From Saccoglossus kowalevskii (taxonomy: Eukaryota; Hemichordata; Enteropneusta; Harrimaniidae): DNA of 52,312 nucleotides. The notes under the pieces are model-generated. The model saw nothing but the letters and a program-made list of their open reading frames with translations. It made no database searches and was not told the DNA's origin. The translations under genes were made by a program, and so were the position numbers. The DNA lies in contig NW_003146298.1 of the NCBI RefSeq assembly GCF_000003605.2, forward strand, positions 159,428 to 211,739, given 5' to 3'. Position 1 is the stretch's first letter; the number at the start of each line of letters is the position of its first letter. Below, one piece after another: positions 1 to 20,719 of the stretch.

Positions 1-32
1 TTAATTCCAGCTAAAATAAAGTATTTTACAGT
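1..32. repeat. End of a short inverted-repeat element
   Basis: The segment reads towards AAAGTATTTTACAGTA. The same end occurs at 476-512 and 5190-5218, and its reverse complement begins the element at 364. It is probably the right end of a MITE cut by the window edge. Confidence 0.5.
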
Positions 33-139
33 ATGTGATTTAAATGTGATCACTATACAATGCAAAAGTGGTAATAATGACAAGATTACGCTCAAACCAT
101 ACTGTACTGTTGAATCTTATTGTTTTCTGAATTTTATAG

Positions 140-297
140 GTATTGGGTTTGGATTGTGAATGGGTGAGTGTTGATGGCCATCCTAATCCAGTCTCACTTC
201 TACAACTTTCAACATTAGATTACTGTTATCTCATACAAATCCATAGAATTCAACCAATGCTACCAGAATGTTTAATTGATATATTACAGGACAAAAG
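140..297 (+). CDS. EXD2: EXD2 exon a: exonuclease motif I
   Basis: The acceptor is ttttatag before 140 and the donor is AG|gtaaga after 297. The exon begins VLGLDCEW, which carries the first two acidic catalytic residues, then VSLLQLST. It ends in phase 2 (AG|C = Ser). Confidence 0.92.
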
Positions 298-3200
298 GTA
301 AGAAAAGAGTTGGATGTAGAAGTTGGTAAAATGTAGTACAAGGTGTCTATAATTCTATGTTACTACTGTAAAATACCTTATTTTTCGCCATTTTCCTGAA
401 GGAATGATTAAGTGAAAATAATATTCAGTAAAAATACCTTCTATCCTATATTTTACATTCAACAAAATTTCTGTTCAGCGGAAAATAATTTCAGCTAAAG
501 TAAAGTATTTTATGTGTAACTGTTTATTTTAATTTTGACATTAATTTAATCTCTAAAATAGTGTTGCAATACAAGGCTCATTAAGGTATAGTCTGGTGCA
601 TATTAAAATCTCTTAAATTACTGTTTAATTAATAAAAGCATTTTTCATTAAAGTGTGATTTACACCATAATCATAAATTGGTCTCTCCCTTCAAAATTGT
701 TCACGCATGTTCAAATCTTCAATTATCGAAAATTACATATACCGTAGTTGTGTTCAATATGTTCTGTTAAAAGCAATAGTTGAAAACAATGTTTTTTGAT
801 GGAGTTTTAGGTTGTCCAGATAAAAAAAATGCATAACTAAAAATGGCATGCTGTAGCTAATTATGTAGATAATAAAATGTTAGGCAAGTATCTACAATGT
901 ACGGATTCCTGAGCATTTTGTGGTACTCCAAATGATTTGCCAAAGTCATGAATGGCTATGAGTGTAGGTCAACAAATTGGTATATTTCTGGATGTACATA
1001 TATTCAAACATACGTATAATTGGACAAACGCTTGTTAGGAATGAAATAAATATATTGTAACACACATGTCTGTCTGCATTTTAATATGAATATTTGCATT
1101 TTAATATGAATATTTGCATTTTAAAATAGTTACAGTAAATACCTATGTGTTATTTTAAGTAAGTGCACAAATTGGAAAGGTATTTTTTTTGAAAATGATA
1201 CTGATTAAATTGATTGATCTTGTGATTAATTATCCAAACTAATCTTATGATATCACAATGCATATATTATTTTTGACCAATGTGCTGGGGAATATAGAAA
1301 TAACAAGAAAAAATGGAAAATTATTTATGTTCTGTTTTTTGCAGCATTCTTAAAGTTGGTGTCGGTATTATGGAGGATGCTAAGAAACTGTTACATGATT
1401 ACAAGATGTTAGTTAGAGGTTGTGTGGATCTCAGAACCTTCACATTCAGACATCGCCCTCAGTTGAAACGTTGTATCACCGGAAGTCTTGCTGATCTATC
1501 TTATGAGATTCTAGGAAAAGAAATGGATAAATCGTTGGATGTGCGATGCGGAAACTGGGAAGCTGTCGATTTCAGCGATGTTCAAATATCATATGCAGCC
1601 GAGGATGCAGTTAGCTCTGTGCAAATATTTGTGTCTGTTGCGCTCAACAAATTAGATTTCAACGAAGAAGACCTTAGATCGGGAGATAATTGGGTAAGGG
1701 TTCTCAGTCTCTGCCAGGGGATTATTGATGTAAAATTCAGACAGGAGGGTGGGAAGAAGAATAATCCTCGGAAAGGGAACGCTGTTGCGAAAAGTAAAAA
1801 ACCTAATGAGGTGAAACATGTGAGTAAAGCATACTCTGCAAGGAGAGGACCACTGTACGATAACTGTCAGTTGCTAGCACCGGATGGTCAATTATTGTGT
1901 ACGTGTGACAGACGAAAAGCAGAATGGTACGTGCATAAGGACATCGGTGAAGTGGTTCATGACGATCAGCCATATACAGTCAGACTGAAGTTTGAGCCGT
2001 CAGGAAGACCTGGATCTGAACGAAATTATTACCTGACAGAAAAAGAAAACCGATGTGTGGTGTGTGGTGCAGTGGACTCCTACATTCGAAAGAATGTTGT
2101 CCCACACGAATATAGGAAGTGAGTTGTTAATTTTTTTTAAATTTGGCATAATTGCCTTTATGAACATGTATGGAAATTTGTTCATATTATATATTCATGC
2201 CTGGAACATAAAAGACAAGAGATATATCTATATTTTTGATGCCCAAAGTTCAATGCAAACATTTTCTCATTTTGTGTTAAATTGTCACTAAATGTCCTCA
2301 TTATTTTTGGACCATACACTAGTTTTTGATCACAAAGTTTGTTAATTTTTATATTTCATGTGAAGCAGAGCAGTCTGTACAAAATTATTTTGTGTGCCTA
2401 AAGTTGAGAAGGACACTCAAACGGTTAATTTGGAGCGATACAAATTTTCATGAATTTCTGGAGTCACTGAAATTTTGTGAGTCTGTGAAACTATCATTGG
2501 GGTTCTATGACATGGAGTGTCATCAACTTTTGTAATATTTTGTTTTCACAAATGCCATATAATCATCAAATCAAATCTTGAAGCAATATATAGTTGTTGC
2601 ACTGTGTCATGTTCAATATGGGACCCAAAGTAAACTACATTTGTTTCCATAAAATTTGAATGCACTCTGCTGCAAGGAATTGCCATGATTTGGTGATTTT
2701 GGGCATTCATGAAGACGATACTTTGTGAAAGACTGTGTGGCATTCCAAAGAGAAATTTTTACTGCTACAGTGTACTATGCTTTATGATTTTCACTCATGA
2801 CATTTGCACACAAAAAAATGAAAGCAAAGAGGTTTACAGTAATCTAATTTTTTTTCACTGAAATTTTGGTTCAACATTTTGTCTATTTTTAGGTATTTTT
2901 TGTATTTTTTTAATAATTTTGGAGCAAATTAACATAATTTCTTACTGGCTGCAGGTCTTAATCAAAATTTTTTGAAGAAATACGAAAAAAAAATTCTGAG
3001 AATTATAATTTGTGATGGGATTAACTTTGGTGCTCAAAGTATTCAGAGGATACCGGGTACTTCAAAACCTCTACTCAGACAGTACTAGTATATGGTTGTA
3101 TTGACCTCTGATACATGTAGGTGTCTGTCATTATCACTGTGCTGTCATCAGGTATACTTTGCGATATCTTCGTAATAACTTTATAGGAGCTACATGTATG

Positions 3201-4075
3201 GAGTACTTTATAATGTGATGTTTTCACCAGGTTGCTTATTCTCTAATTGGCATTTAATTTCCCTATTTTAATGTTTTGAGCAATTTAACTGTTTTAAGAA
3301 GTTGACGAGGAAACAATGAACTCTATTGTTATTCTGCAAATTTAGCGAATTTTACTTTTCAACAAAAATAACAAAATTAATATTGATAACCAGCAAATAA
3401 TTAATGCATATACATGTACGGAATTATGATTTAAAAATTGACTTTTTTTTCATTAGATATTTTCCACGTCGTCTCAAAGAGCATTCTTCCCATGATGTTG
3501 TACTGCTGTGCTTCGCTTGTCACCAGCTCAGTTCCAATCTGGATGCTCCAATGCGACAACACTACGCTGACCTGTGTGATGCGCCGCTGCCCAGTCACAC
3601 ACATAACAGATACCACGAGAACATCACCGTAGTCAAAATTCGCTCAGCTGCAAGAGCTTTGAAATTCAACCGAGGAAAACTGCCGGAAGCACGCAAACTG
3701 GAACTAGAGGAATATATTCAAAACTACTGCAGCATCGATGATGTTAACGATGAAGTAATTGAAGAATGTATAAAATTAGATTCAAAAGTTACCAACGATG
3801 GCTATATACCACATGGGTACAAAGTCGTTGAAGTTGTTCGTCAAAGTGAGGGTGGACTGATTGAGTTTGAGAAGGCTTGGAGACAACATTTTCTCAATAC
3901 CATGCAACCAAAGTTTTTACCAGAGTTGTGGTCTGTTGATCACCGAACAGTCTCTGCTGGGGAACACACTAACAGACGAAAATATGGTAGCGAGGAAGAC
4001 GACATCATACAAGTGAAAAGTCATGACAATGAATGTAGCTCACATTCTAATAATGAATTCGAAACTGATTTGTAA
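140..4075 (+). CDS. EXD2: EXD2-like 3'-5' exonuclease, 3' part of gene (3 exons)
   Basis: Joined exons 140-297, 1345-2118 and 3457-4075 encode the last 516 residues; phases 2 and 2 match across both junctions. Numbering from the first visible residue, the DEDDy exonuclease fold shows DCEW (D5, E7), D81 in GCVDLR, and Y136/D140 in YAAEDA. A C-terminal HNH-like zinc module follows: C290-x2-C293, PHEY (H307), then SHDVVLLC-x2-CH (C329, C332, H333). The far C-terminus has the EXD2-typical segments IPHGYKVV, WRQHF and SVDH. EXD2 is known as a membrane-anchored exonuclease acting in DNA end resection and mitochondrial RNA biology; its N-terminal anchor and first exons would lie before position 1. 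All visible catalytic residues are present, so it is probably functional. Confidence 0.93.
364..512. repeat. Small MITE-like element in EXD2 intron
   Basis: The left end ACTGTAAAATACCTTATTTT and the right end CTAAAGTAAAGTATTTTATG are imperfect inverted repeats about 150 bp apart. Related ends are at 1-32 and 5190-5218. There is no coding capacity. Confidence 0.5.
513..1344. other. Rest of EXD2 intron between exons a and b
   Basis: AT-rich intron. At 1075-1124 a 20-bp unit (tatttgcattttaatatgaa) is repeated about 2.5 times. Nothing else was recognised. Confidence 0.6.
1345..2118 (+). CDS. EXD2: EXD2 exon b: rest of exonuclease domain and start of zinc module
   Basis: The acceptor is ttttttgcag before 1345 and the donor is AA|gtgagt after 2118. 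The 774-nt exon runs from ILKVGVG through the Y-x3-D motif (motif III), then a lysine-rich linker, to the CVVCG zinc pair and VPHEYR. Its phase is preserved (2 in, 2 out). Confidence 0.93.
2119..3456. other. EXD2 intron between exons b and c
   Basis: AT-rich with long T runs. A segment at 3158-3185 resembles one arm of the hairpin at 51150-51240 (cgtaataactttat). No coding segment was recognised. Confidence 0.6.
3457..4075 (+). CDS. EXD2: EXD2 terminal exon: HNH-like zinc motif and C-terminal domain
   Basis: The acceptor is tttcattag before 3457 and the stop codon TAA is at 4073-4075. The exon starts with the split Lys, then YFPRRLKEH and the second zinc-ligand group LLCFACH. It ends in an acidic, serine-rich tail. 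Confidence 0.93.
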
Positions 4076-5012
4076 ACTGATATTTTATTTTTCCTCTTTT
4101 GGTCTAAAAACATATCTGATGAGAAAAATGTTTTATTTTTGTGGTTATAATGTTTTGCTCAGTGAGGTCACTCTGATATTTCCCGACTCACAAAATATGT
4201 GAATATTTGTAAGTATTACCAAGATGATATGATTGAGTCCAAAGCCAGTTTTCCACTAACATGTACACGCATAAGTGTTTCAGTTGATATGAATATTAAT
4301 TGATATAAATCTCTCGCAGTGTCTCCATGAGTTAATGCGCCATCATTTTGTGGTACTGCACAGGGTACTTTACCTTTCTGATATGTTATGGTTATTTATA
4401 CCGTAATACATGCAAATCTGAATATTCAATATTTATTTACTAATACTGATAGTAAAGGAGTTACGTGATATGGTCCAAGAATTTTATTTACAAGTTCCTA
4501 GACTTTTCTTGATACATAAAGAAGTAATTTTTATGTTAAATGTATGTAGATTACGTACATTTCTCTGTAATTTATTTCACTCTCAATGCTAAAATCTTGC
4601 ATTTTACAATGTAGATTAAATGAGTCCTACATGCAAGTTTCTACTGAAAGGAAAAATTAGATTGCACATGATTGTATTTTTGATAATTCAGGGTGGGTTA
4701 TCAATGTTAAAAAAAAATACCTTTCTTTTAATTTTTTTTAATTCAGGTAAAAAAAAAAGAAGAGTAAAATTTCCTGATATTTTAACGACATCTGTTCACA
4801 CCTAGAAAATTTATCACGAGTTTTGTAACAAATGAAGCTCTGTAATTGCATACTACCAGATTTTACAGTAATAGAAAGAATATTTTTGTTTGAAGTGTCT
4901 TGCTGACAGTAATGTTCATAGAAAGTGCTCACTGTCAATATAATGTGAAGCAGGCCGTTGTGATATATTTGTCTTATTTATAGGACTTTTTTCCCCCTCT
5001 TCATTTGTATTG

Positions 5013-5030
5013 AATAAAAGCTTGAATAAA
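5013..5030 (+). promoter_or_regulatory. Candidate EXD2 polyadenylation signals
   Basis: Two AATAAA hexamers lie 12 bp apart, about 940 bp after the EXD2 stop codon. Use of either site is inferred. Confidence 0.4.
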
Positions 5031-7132
5031 AGTGCATACATGTATAAACATAAAATCAGATTTCAGCTTTTCAATCAAGTGACTATATCATCCAAATCAT
5101 TTTCTGTTTGGCAATTATTAGTGCAAAATTAGTGAAAATAATTTCCATACAATTAAAGCACCTTAAAAGTCTTTTGAGTGAAAATTAATCCAGCTTAAAA
5201 TGAAGTATTTTACAGTACCGTATATTACTCACAATATAATTTTGAAATTTTCACTTGAGAACAAGGATGCATTTTTCCCCCTGCAACGCTACCCTAATTT
5301 TTAGTGCATGTAGTTTACATTAGGAATATTCAGAGACGCAAACAGTACTCTTCAGTTGTTTCGTGTATAACTACCATTAAACAACTTTTTTTAAATTGTG
5401 TAACCACTGAATCAGAGTAAATATAGCGGTATTCTTAGGCTTGCTGTGTTCAGTGCACATCCAAAGCAGTATTCAAACTCCACTACATGACTGGATTTAT
5501 TGTAGTAGCAACTACGAATACCGGTAATATTAATATTTGATAAACTGCACAGTATACATGTATATTTAATTAGTGTTTCAATTTCCGTTTAGAACAAATT
5601 ACTCAATATTGAAATGAGCTTCAACTCAGTTTTGCAGATGCTGTATTTTCCCAATTTATTTTGGGTATCCATGGTGGCTTTTAGCAAGCGATTGGTAAAA
5701 GGAAATTAATTGTATATACCGATACTACAACTGACGAAATGTATTTCCTTTTGAAGTCTGTAAGTAAAAAGTGTAGACGTATACAATTTTCATTGCTATT
5801 AATGATGCTGTGCATTGAAGGTTTAAAACGAAGACTTCATCCCTTTGAGTTCCAAGCGATGATAACGATGCATGGTAAAAATGCAAGTATTCGTTGGTCA
5901 TGTGCTTGCACGTTTGCAAACGACTCGCTACAGCGCTGTCGTATGTGTAGGTGACTACCTCCTGCTTTAACTCTTTAGGTTCAACATTGAAAACGGGAAT
6001 TATTTGATATTGTGCATGAAGGTAAATCCTGCACACAGGTGCATGTGCAGTGACATGACAATTAAGTTAAACTGGTGAGTGTATCGGTAATTGAAGTTTT
6101 TGTAATTAAATCAACTAAGCATACCAAACTTTAACTTAATTTATAATTGGTTTCATAGCTTAGGTTAAAATAAGGGATATGTAAGTATATGTTGTACCAA
6201 TCTATACTTATTTTCTACTCAAGCTCAGGTTAAATTAAGTTAAAAGACAATTTAAAATATCAAATACTTTGTGCAACCATGTACTTGCATAGATGCAAAA
6301 ACCAAACAAATGACTGAAAATTAAAGTTTCTGTTCTGGTTCTAAAATTGTTGCATGGGCAAGTTTTTTTTAAAAAAAATTCCAAAATTTTTAAAAAAAAC
6401 CCATACAGAGTTGTTTGTCCATATCTTTATCCACCTTTGATTTTTTTCCTTGTATGGTGATCACATAGTATGTTACGTATAGAAATAAATCAGCCACTGG
6501 GAAATGTTTTGTAAATTATTTATATTTCTACACTGCAATGTAAACTATGATACAATAGATCAATTGAAAATAAAATTGAATAAAATTAATGTTGGAATCT
6601 TGTGAAGCAAATCGTTTTATTAGCACCCTCTATATCAAAGTACGCCCTCTGTGGTGAAGTATATCGCTTTATTTTTGGCGAAGGGAAGTACACCCTCTGG
6701 TAGGATAAAGCACTGTACTTTGGAGCGCTGGGGCTTAACCAATTATAAAATAGAGGCACAGCCCCATTGCTTAATGATTCGCTCTTTAAAAGAAATTCGC
6801 TGAATTACATTTCAGGAGAGCAATAATGAGACGCTAGTTTTGGACAAAATATATATTCACTTTCTTGGTCCTGGTTTTAATTTAAAGTTAATTTGCATTC
6901 CATAGTTAATATAGTGTTTCATAGAATATGACAACCGATTCCAATTTTAATGTGAAATAAACCTTGGACAATGATGACCGGCGAGTTCTCGTTGAGAGCG
7001 AGACAGCCACGTGGAAGGGAGGGACTGTGGTTTTACCTCGCAAATCGTGACTCTTGCTCTCTACTGTCAATGACATTTAAAATGTTACCTTTATTTCACA
7101 TGTGTCAAGTGCAAATTTGAACTTTGAAGCAG

Positions 7133-7138
7133 TTTATT
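7133..7138 (-). promoter_or_regulatory. Candidate polyadenylation signal of the sulfotransferase gene
   Basis: AATAAA on the minus strand, about 170 bp after the stop codon. A second hexamer at 7090-7095 is an alternative. Confidence 0.4.
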
Positions 7139-7307
7139 TTGGCATAATGTATTATAATATTGAAATAACCATTATGATACAAACATTGATTATATCCATG
7201 TTATTTTAAATGGTGATCGAAGGCGTCAGTCATGATCGGATCACAGACATCATCCTTTGATCCCCAATAATAGTCTCCATCAGCGCCACGTATCCATGGC
7301 AACTGTT

Positions 7308-16198
<8,891 letters not shown>

Positions 16199-17049
16199 CG
16201 TTCTTTACAGTAAAACTATATATCTCAAAAAAGACGACGAGAGCACTACCCAGTATGGAGGCGGATGTACGCACAGTTGTTACTCAGTTTCACAATTCTA
16301 CATTAAAAACAGTTCTCCATGCTTGGTCACGTGTCACATAGTCACTGATCACGGAAGTCCATTCAGCCTTTTGATATTTTCGGGCTTAGTTTCGTGGTAC
16401 CGTCTTATATCTTCGTAGCGTATCCTCTGCTTGTGGGCAATACAACCGCCAGTGTCAGCGACGTAGTACGTATATATTATACACGGATTTTGGTTCACTT
16501 CGCCGGAGCACAAGCTGTCGCCATCATATAAAATATACGGCACCACGCTGTACAATGATTAGTCGCATGAATACACAATATAAAACTATGTCATTTACAG
16601 CGTCCACGAAACTGAGCTGCGATTTCAAAGTTTCAAAATCGCATGGCGCCCAGTTTCTAGTCGTGTTATTGCACGTACTGTTGATATAAATGACTGCCAC
16701 ATGTTCTGAAGTAACATCAGAAATATACACGCTATTCTCAACAGAGTATGAATGTGATGGCTGATATTTATTTGCACTGTGAAATAGAATATATGTATAA
16801 TAAACAGTGTATACCTTTCATTTCATTCGATTCCAAATGCCACCCTTGCCATAACGCCGAACTCTAAACCTTGACGCTAAACTATTCACATTTAAATTCA
16901 GAAATGCATGACCATTCACTAATTATTTGTTATTGATTAACGTCTTTCTGGGCCACATGCCCATATAACTAAAACATATAACAATATGCACATAACTAAT
17001 TTCATGAATTCAATCATGCGAGGGCTTCCTCCCTCATTTGTATATATAT
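16199..17049. other. Region 5' of the sulfotransferase gene
   Basis: Probable 5' UTR and promoter of the minus-strand gene, but no clear TATA box or upstream exon was identified. Short overlapping reading frames here have no recognisable domain. Confidence 0.4.
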
Positions 17050-17580
17050 TTTCCGAGGATAAGTAATTTTTACCGCGTTATCTTTTTTAATTTGCCATGA
17101 GTAGGGATATGCCAAAAGTATTTTGTAATCAATGTGGTTCTTAGAATGAGATATAAAGGGCACTCAATAACGAAATGTAATTCGTCCTCGATTGCATTTA
17201 AGGAGCAAAACGCACAATGTTCTCTCTTCGTTCACTACAACCAAATAATGCTCTCCCTGAGTACGTATTATATGACATGTACAACGAATGCTACACTGTA
17301 TCACTCTTGTTTATAACAATCTGTTACCCGCTGTCTGAACTCCGCCATGAATAACTCGACATTTCTCTGAGCAAACCACGCAACATCGAATCCATAAAAT
17401 ATTTTTAATTTCTGTTGTCCATGATATGTTCCCATAGTTGTCCAAATTGTACATCAATTTATACGCTTGTTTGGCAATTCTGAATCCCGGTAGTTCAGAT
17501 AGGTGTAACCAATAGTTTATACGCTTAGCACATATTTTACATAAATTGGTATTCCCCAACACTCCCCTAGCACTGCTTCA
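17050..17580 (-). pseudogene. Decayed LINE reverse transcriptase C-terminus (minus strand)
   Basis: The minus-strand frames read LSELPGFRIAKQAYKLM then WTTEIKNILW. In another frame they read CAFCSLNAIEDELHFVIECP, the Cys-x2-Cys...His...Cys knuckle found at the C-terminus of many animal non-LTR retrotransposons. Frame changes and stops separate the pieces. The same layout is seen on the plus strand at 20720-21790. Confidence 0.7.
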
Positions 17581-18645
17581 TTACATGTTTGCACTCCAAC
17601 CCATAAACAAGTGTTTACAATACTTTAATTTTAAGCGCTCTGCTTGCATCATGTACATGTATTTCAGTATCATACAATGAGTATAGGCAAGATTAAAGTT
17701 TCAACGAATTTAAAGTACATGTAAACATCTAACTCAATGCATGGTCATTCACTAATCAGCATACACAAGAGTCGCAATTTGATATGTATGGTATGTATTA
17801 TGCATGGATTTCCCCCACGAGTTTTGAGACCTGGTAATCACGTAATCATGTCAGAGACTTTCAGTCATTGGCCGATGACGTTTTAAATGTCCAATTAAAT
17901 GTTTATTGTTCAAGCTATGGTAAAAGAAACGATATACCACGGTTTAGAAGACAGATGCCAAACGTGAATGACACACGGTAAAATGAAATTTTTAAAATAA
18001 ATGTTTTATTACCATGGAGGTAAAAATCGACATTAATCGGTGTCTGTATTTTTTCATTTGTGTCGATTGAGACGATTTTACTAATATCAACGTTGTATAT
18101 AACAAAAAAAAACTACTCAAACGAAGCTCGAAACATTGATGTACTGGTGCAAATGTGTGTCACCCCTCGTTGAGTCTATAATCATTGTATGCTAGTTTCA
18201 GGGCTCATTTCATTTTACCACGGTTACAAGTACGACGTTTCGGGCGCTGTATCACTTATGTTCATGGTTTTTAGTGCTTCAAAGTTATTTTCATGTTTCA
18301 TAATTAATTGAATGAAGTTAGTTTGATATTTAAAACAATAAACCAACACCGCAGCCGATTATACCCCGAAATATTATACAGTTCACGACGTATATGCACG
18401 AGTCGCCATGCACCATTGCAATGAAAACGAAATATTTCAAACTTTGCACGCAGATGACGCTGTTCCTAGGCTGGCGTTCATTGAGTCACCACTACTCACT
18501 ACTGGGAACTGTCCTATTACACCCAGGCGAAACAAGTCTGTTCCATCAATATGTAGTTAGAGTGACAATTGGGAACTTGTTGTACCACACATTCTTAACA
18601 GAATGCACATGAAGGTATATCAATACATGTATATACTATTAGCAC

Positions 18646-18804
18646 ACACTTACCTGGCGTATGGATCAACCATGGTCATAGAGGTTCCTTTAGGGGGAGG
18701 ATCTCCCATTGCACCTCGGCTGGGGCCGATACCTAAGACCACTTCAAACGCGGGTTAGTCGGGCACATAATTTATAAAGTGGAGATACTTTCGCGCCATC
18801 TCGT
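18646..18804 (+). ncRNA. U1 snRNA-like gene, variant or pseudogene
   Basis: The 5' end ACACTTACCTGG matches U1 (ATACTTACCTGG), including the 5' splice-site-pairing ACTTACCTG at 18648-18656. Further U1 features follow in order: an ACCATG..TCA..AGGT block (stem-loop I, 18670-18685), the U1A-binding heptamer ATTGCAC (18708-18714), and an Sm-like site AATTTATAA (18769-18777; U1 has AATTTGTGG). Last comes a terminal hairpin with GAGAT (18782-18786) pairing ATCTC (18798-18802) around ACTTTCGCGCC, like U1 stem-loop IV. Length is about 159 nt against about 164 for U1. Stem-loops I to III are diverged, notably the U1-70K loop, so it may be a lineage variant or a decaying copy. It is intergenic, with no gene overlap. 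Confidence 0.72.
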
Positions 18805-20381
18805 GTTTTTGTTTTCCAAGTATAAACAACCACCACCAATATATGATGGCGACTGTTGTCCACATCGTCTATAGAAAAAGGTGTGACTGCTTTTTCTTTC
18901 CGATGCATATTGAATATATTTTGTCTTTCAAATCCGACACATCTTTGATAGACGATTCGTGCGTTTCAAGTGCGCGTGACCCGATTACGTCAATAACGCG
19001 ACAGGCTCGTTCGACGGAAGCCCATGCATGACACACGCCGTCAACGGCGCATATTTACTCACATTTGTACGTAGCGACTGCGCATCGCCGTAAGATTACA
19101 GTACTACCCGGTATATAAAGTCGAATGCTTGTCAGCGAACACTAGGTGTCATATCAATGGTTACATTTGAAATTGTGGTTGTTTTATAACAACCAATACA
19201 GACAAGGACTACAGAATTACGACGTGACACTTAAAGCGCAGCAGTCGTCGCGCTGCGCATGTGCGACATTTGTTTTGATAAACATTGATTTTCCCACAAT
19301 CCAATGCGCTCTTCAAATGGAAATCACATTGGCAGAAGTATGAGGTTTGACTTGGGCGCGATTTGCACTGATTACCGCCGGTGACTCTTTCGTTACCTTC
19401 CAATCACATGAAAATTACCTAATTAAAGCTTGAAAACGTCTCAGTTCGTACTCGTTGTTCTGCGCAACAGTTAAAGTCGCCATCTTTGTTTATATGACAC
19501 CCACTACCGCGCTGTAAACCTGCAAATGGACTAACGGCAAATGCAGTTTGCAAAGGCGAAGCTACCAGCGTCGTGCTTATCTACACATGTATATATTGTA
19601 GACTTATCAGTATTTATCTGTGTTCGTTTGTTGTGTATCGGACAAATTACTCATCAGTGGCGCGCTTAAAAATGTGTAGAGAATATTTTCCTGCATATGT
19701 TGCATACATGCATGCAATATGTGTCCCGATAAACAAGTATTCGTCAATGTGGTGAAATGATCGATAAAACCTCGAAGATGGCATGCATCCAGGAGCCATG
19801 GCGCATCACACTCGAAAACTAGTTTATTATGGGTGTAACCTAAACTCACATTGAACAGCATTGTAAACTAAACAAAAGGTGCACGACACTCATCCCAATA
19901 CTTGAGACGGATCACGCCCTATATGGGATATGTACGCCGTGAGATTAACTATTAACTTTGTCATGGTTGATTTCATACGCAATCTGGTTTCAATGCGATG
20001 AAATGTGAGTTGAATTATTCGGTGTAGGGGTATAATTATAAAGCTGAGGCTCAGCCGCAGGCGAATAATCACGGGTACATTGTCATATTATGTTGCTTGT
20101 AACCACTTGATTAATCAGTGGGTTACAATTTTCGCCGATGGCATCACAGGCACGTGGAAGTTAGCTCATCTATCACCTGGTAATAGACGAACGTTCAATG
20201 ATTGTCGATATTGACGGATTTACAGTCGTTATTTTTGCCAACTGTATCGCTGTAAATCAGGCGAATATAACACTATGGTCCACTACGTTCTCTGTAAGCC
20301 ACTAAATTGAATTAGATACAAATGCATATATTTTCCAAGTGACATAGAATACGATTTTAGGCATGGCGTGATTGTTATGAC
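18805..20381. other. Intergenic, locally CpG-rich
   Basis: Between about 18950 and 19560 CpG is frequent. TATATAAA at 19112-19119 (+) resembles a promoter TATA box, but no gene could be assigned to it. Short frames here have no recognisable domain. Confidence 0.35.
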
Positions 20382-20511
20382 TTAAAGCGTCCCAAGCGAC
20401 GATAACAACACACGCTAAAAACGCAAAGGCTCAGGGGTAGACGTCTGTTTGTAAACAATGGCACGCTATGGCCATATGACGCATGCGCAGGTGACAACTC
20501 CCCCGCTTTAA
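20382..20511. repeat. TTAA-ended MITE family, copy 2 (inverted, deleted)
   Basis: A 130-bp copy in reverse orientation relative to 11609-11755. It has TTAAAGCG at one end, CCCCGCTTTAA at the other, and CTAAAAACGCAAAGGCTCA inside. The CACCTGCGCATG part of one terminal repeat is missing. Confidence 0.7.
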
Positions 20512-20589
20512 GGTTTAAAATTAATAAATAAAAATAATCATTTACAGTCTGCGCTGTTATCGAGTGTACCCATAATGTTTTTATTTTTG

Positions 20590-20719
20590 CAATAAACTCA
20601 CTTTAAATGTTCGGAGGTCACCAATTTTGGTGGTTTCATTTTAGTGGATTCAAGTTGTTACCATTATGTCAGTAAATACAGAGCTTTTACCATTGGTAAA
20701 TTTACCATTTACCATCCCA
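20590..20719. repeat. Left part of a TTAA-ended element interrupted by a LINE
   Basis: The order GGTCACCA...GGTGGT...TTTTAGTGGAT...GCTTTTA matches the left third of 15297-15781. The rest appears after the LINE fragment, at 21900-22258. Confidence 0.45.

Larger units (their letters stand above)
4076..7307. other. EXD2 3' UTR and intergenic spacer to the convergent sulfotransferase gene
   Basis: Two AATAAA signals at 5013-5018 and 5025-5030 are the best candidate EXD2 polyadenylation signals. Another copy of the AAGTATTTTACAGTA repeat end is at 5190-5218. On the opposite strand, TTTATT at 7133-7138 and 7090-7095 (AATAAA in reverse) could end the sulfotransferase transcript. No further gene was recognised; overlapping ORFs near 5725-6036 look random. 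Confidence 0.5.

Noticed and set aside
19112-19119. TATATAAA as promoter of an unknown plus-strand gene
   Set aside because: No exon, splice pattern or conserved coding segment follows it; kept only as a note in the region entry.
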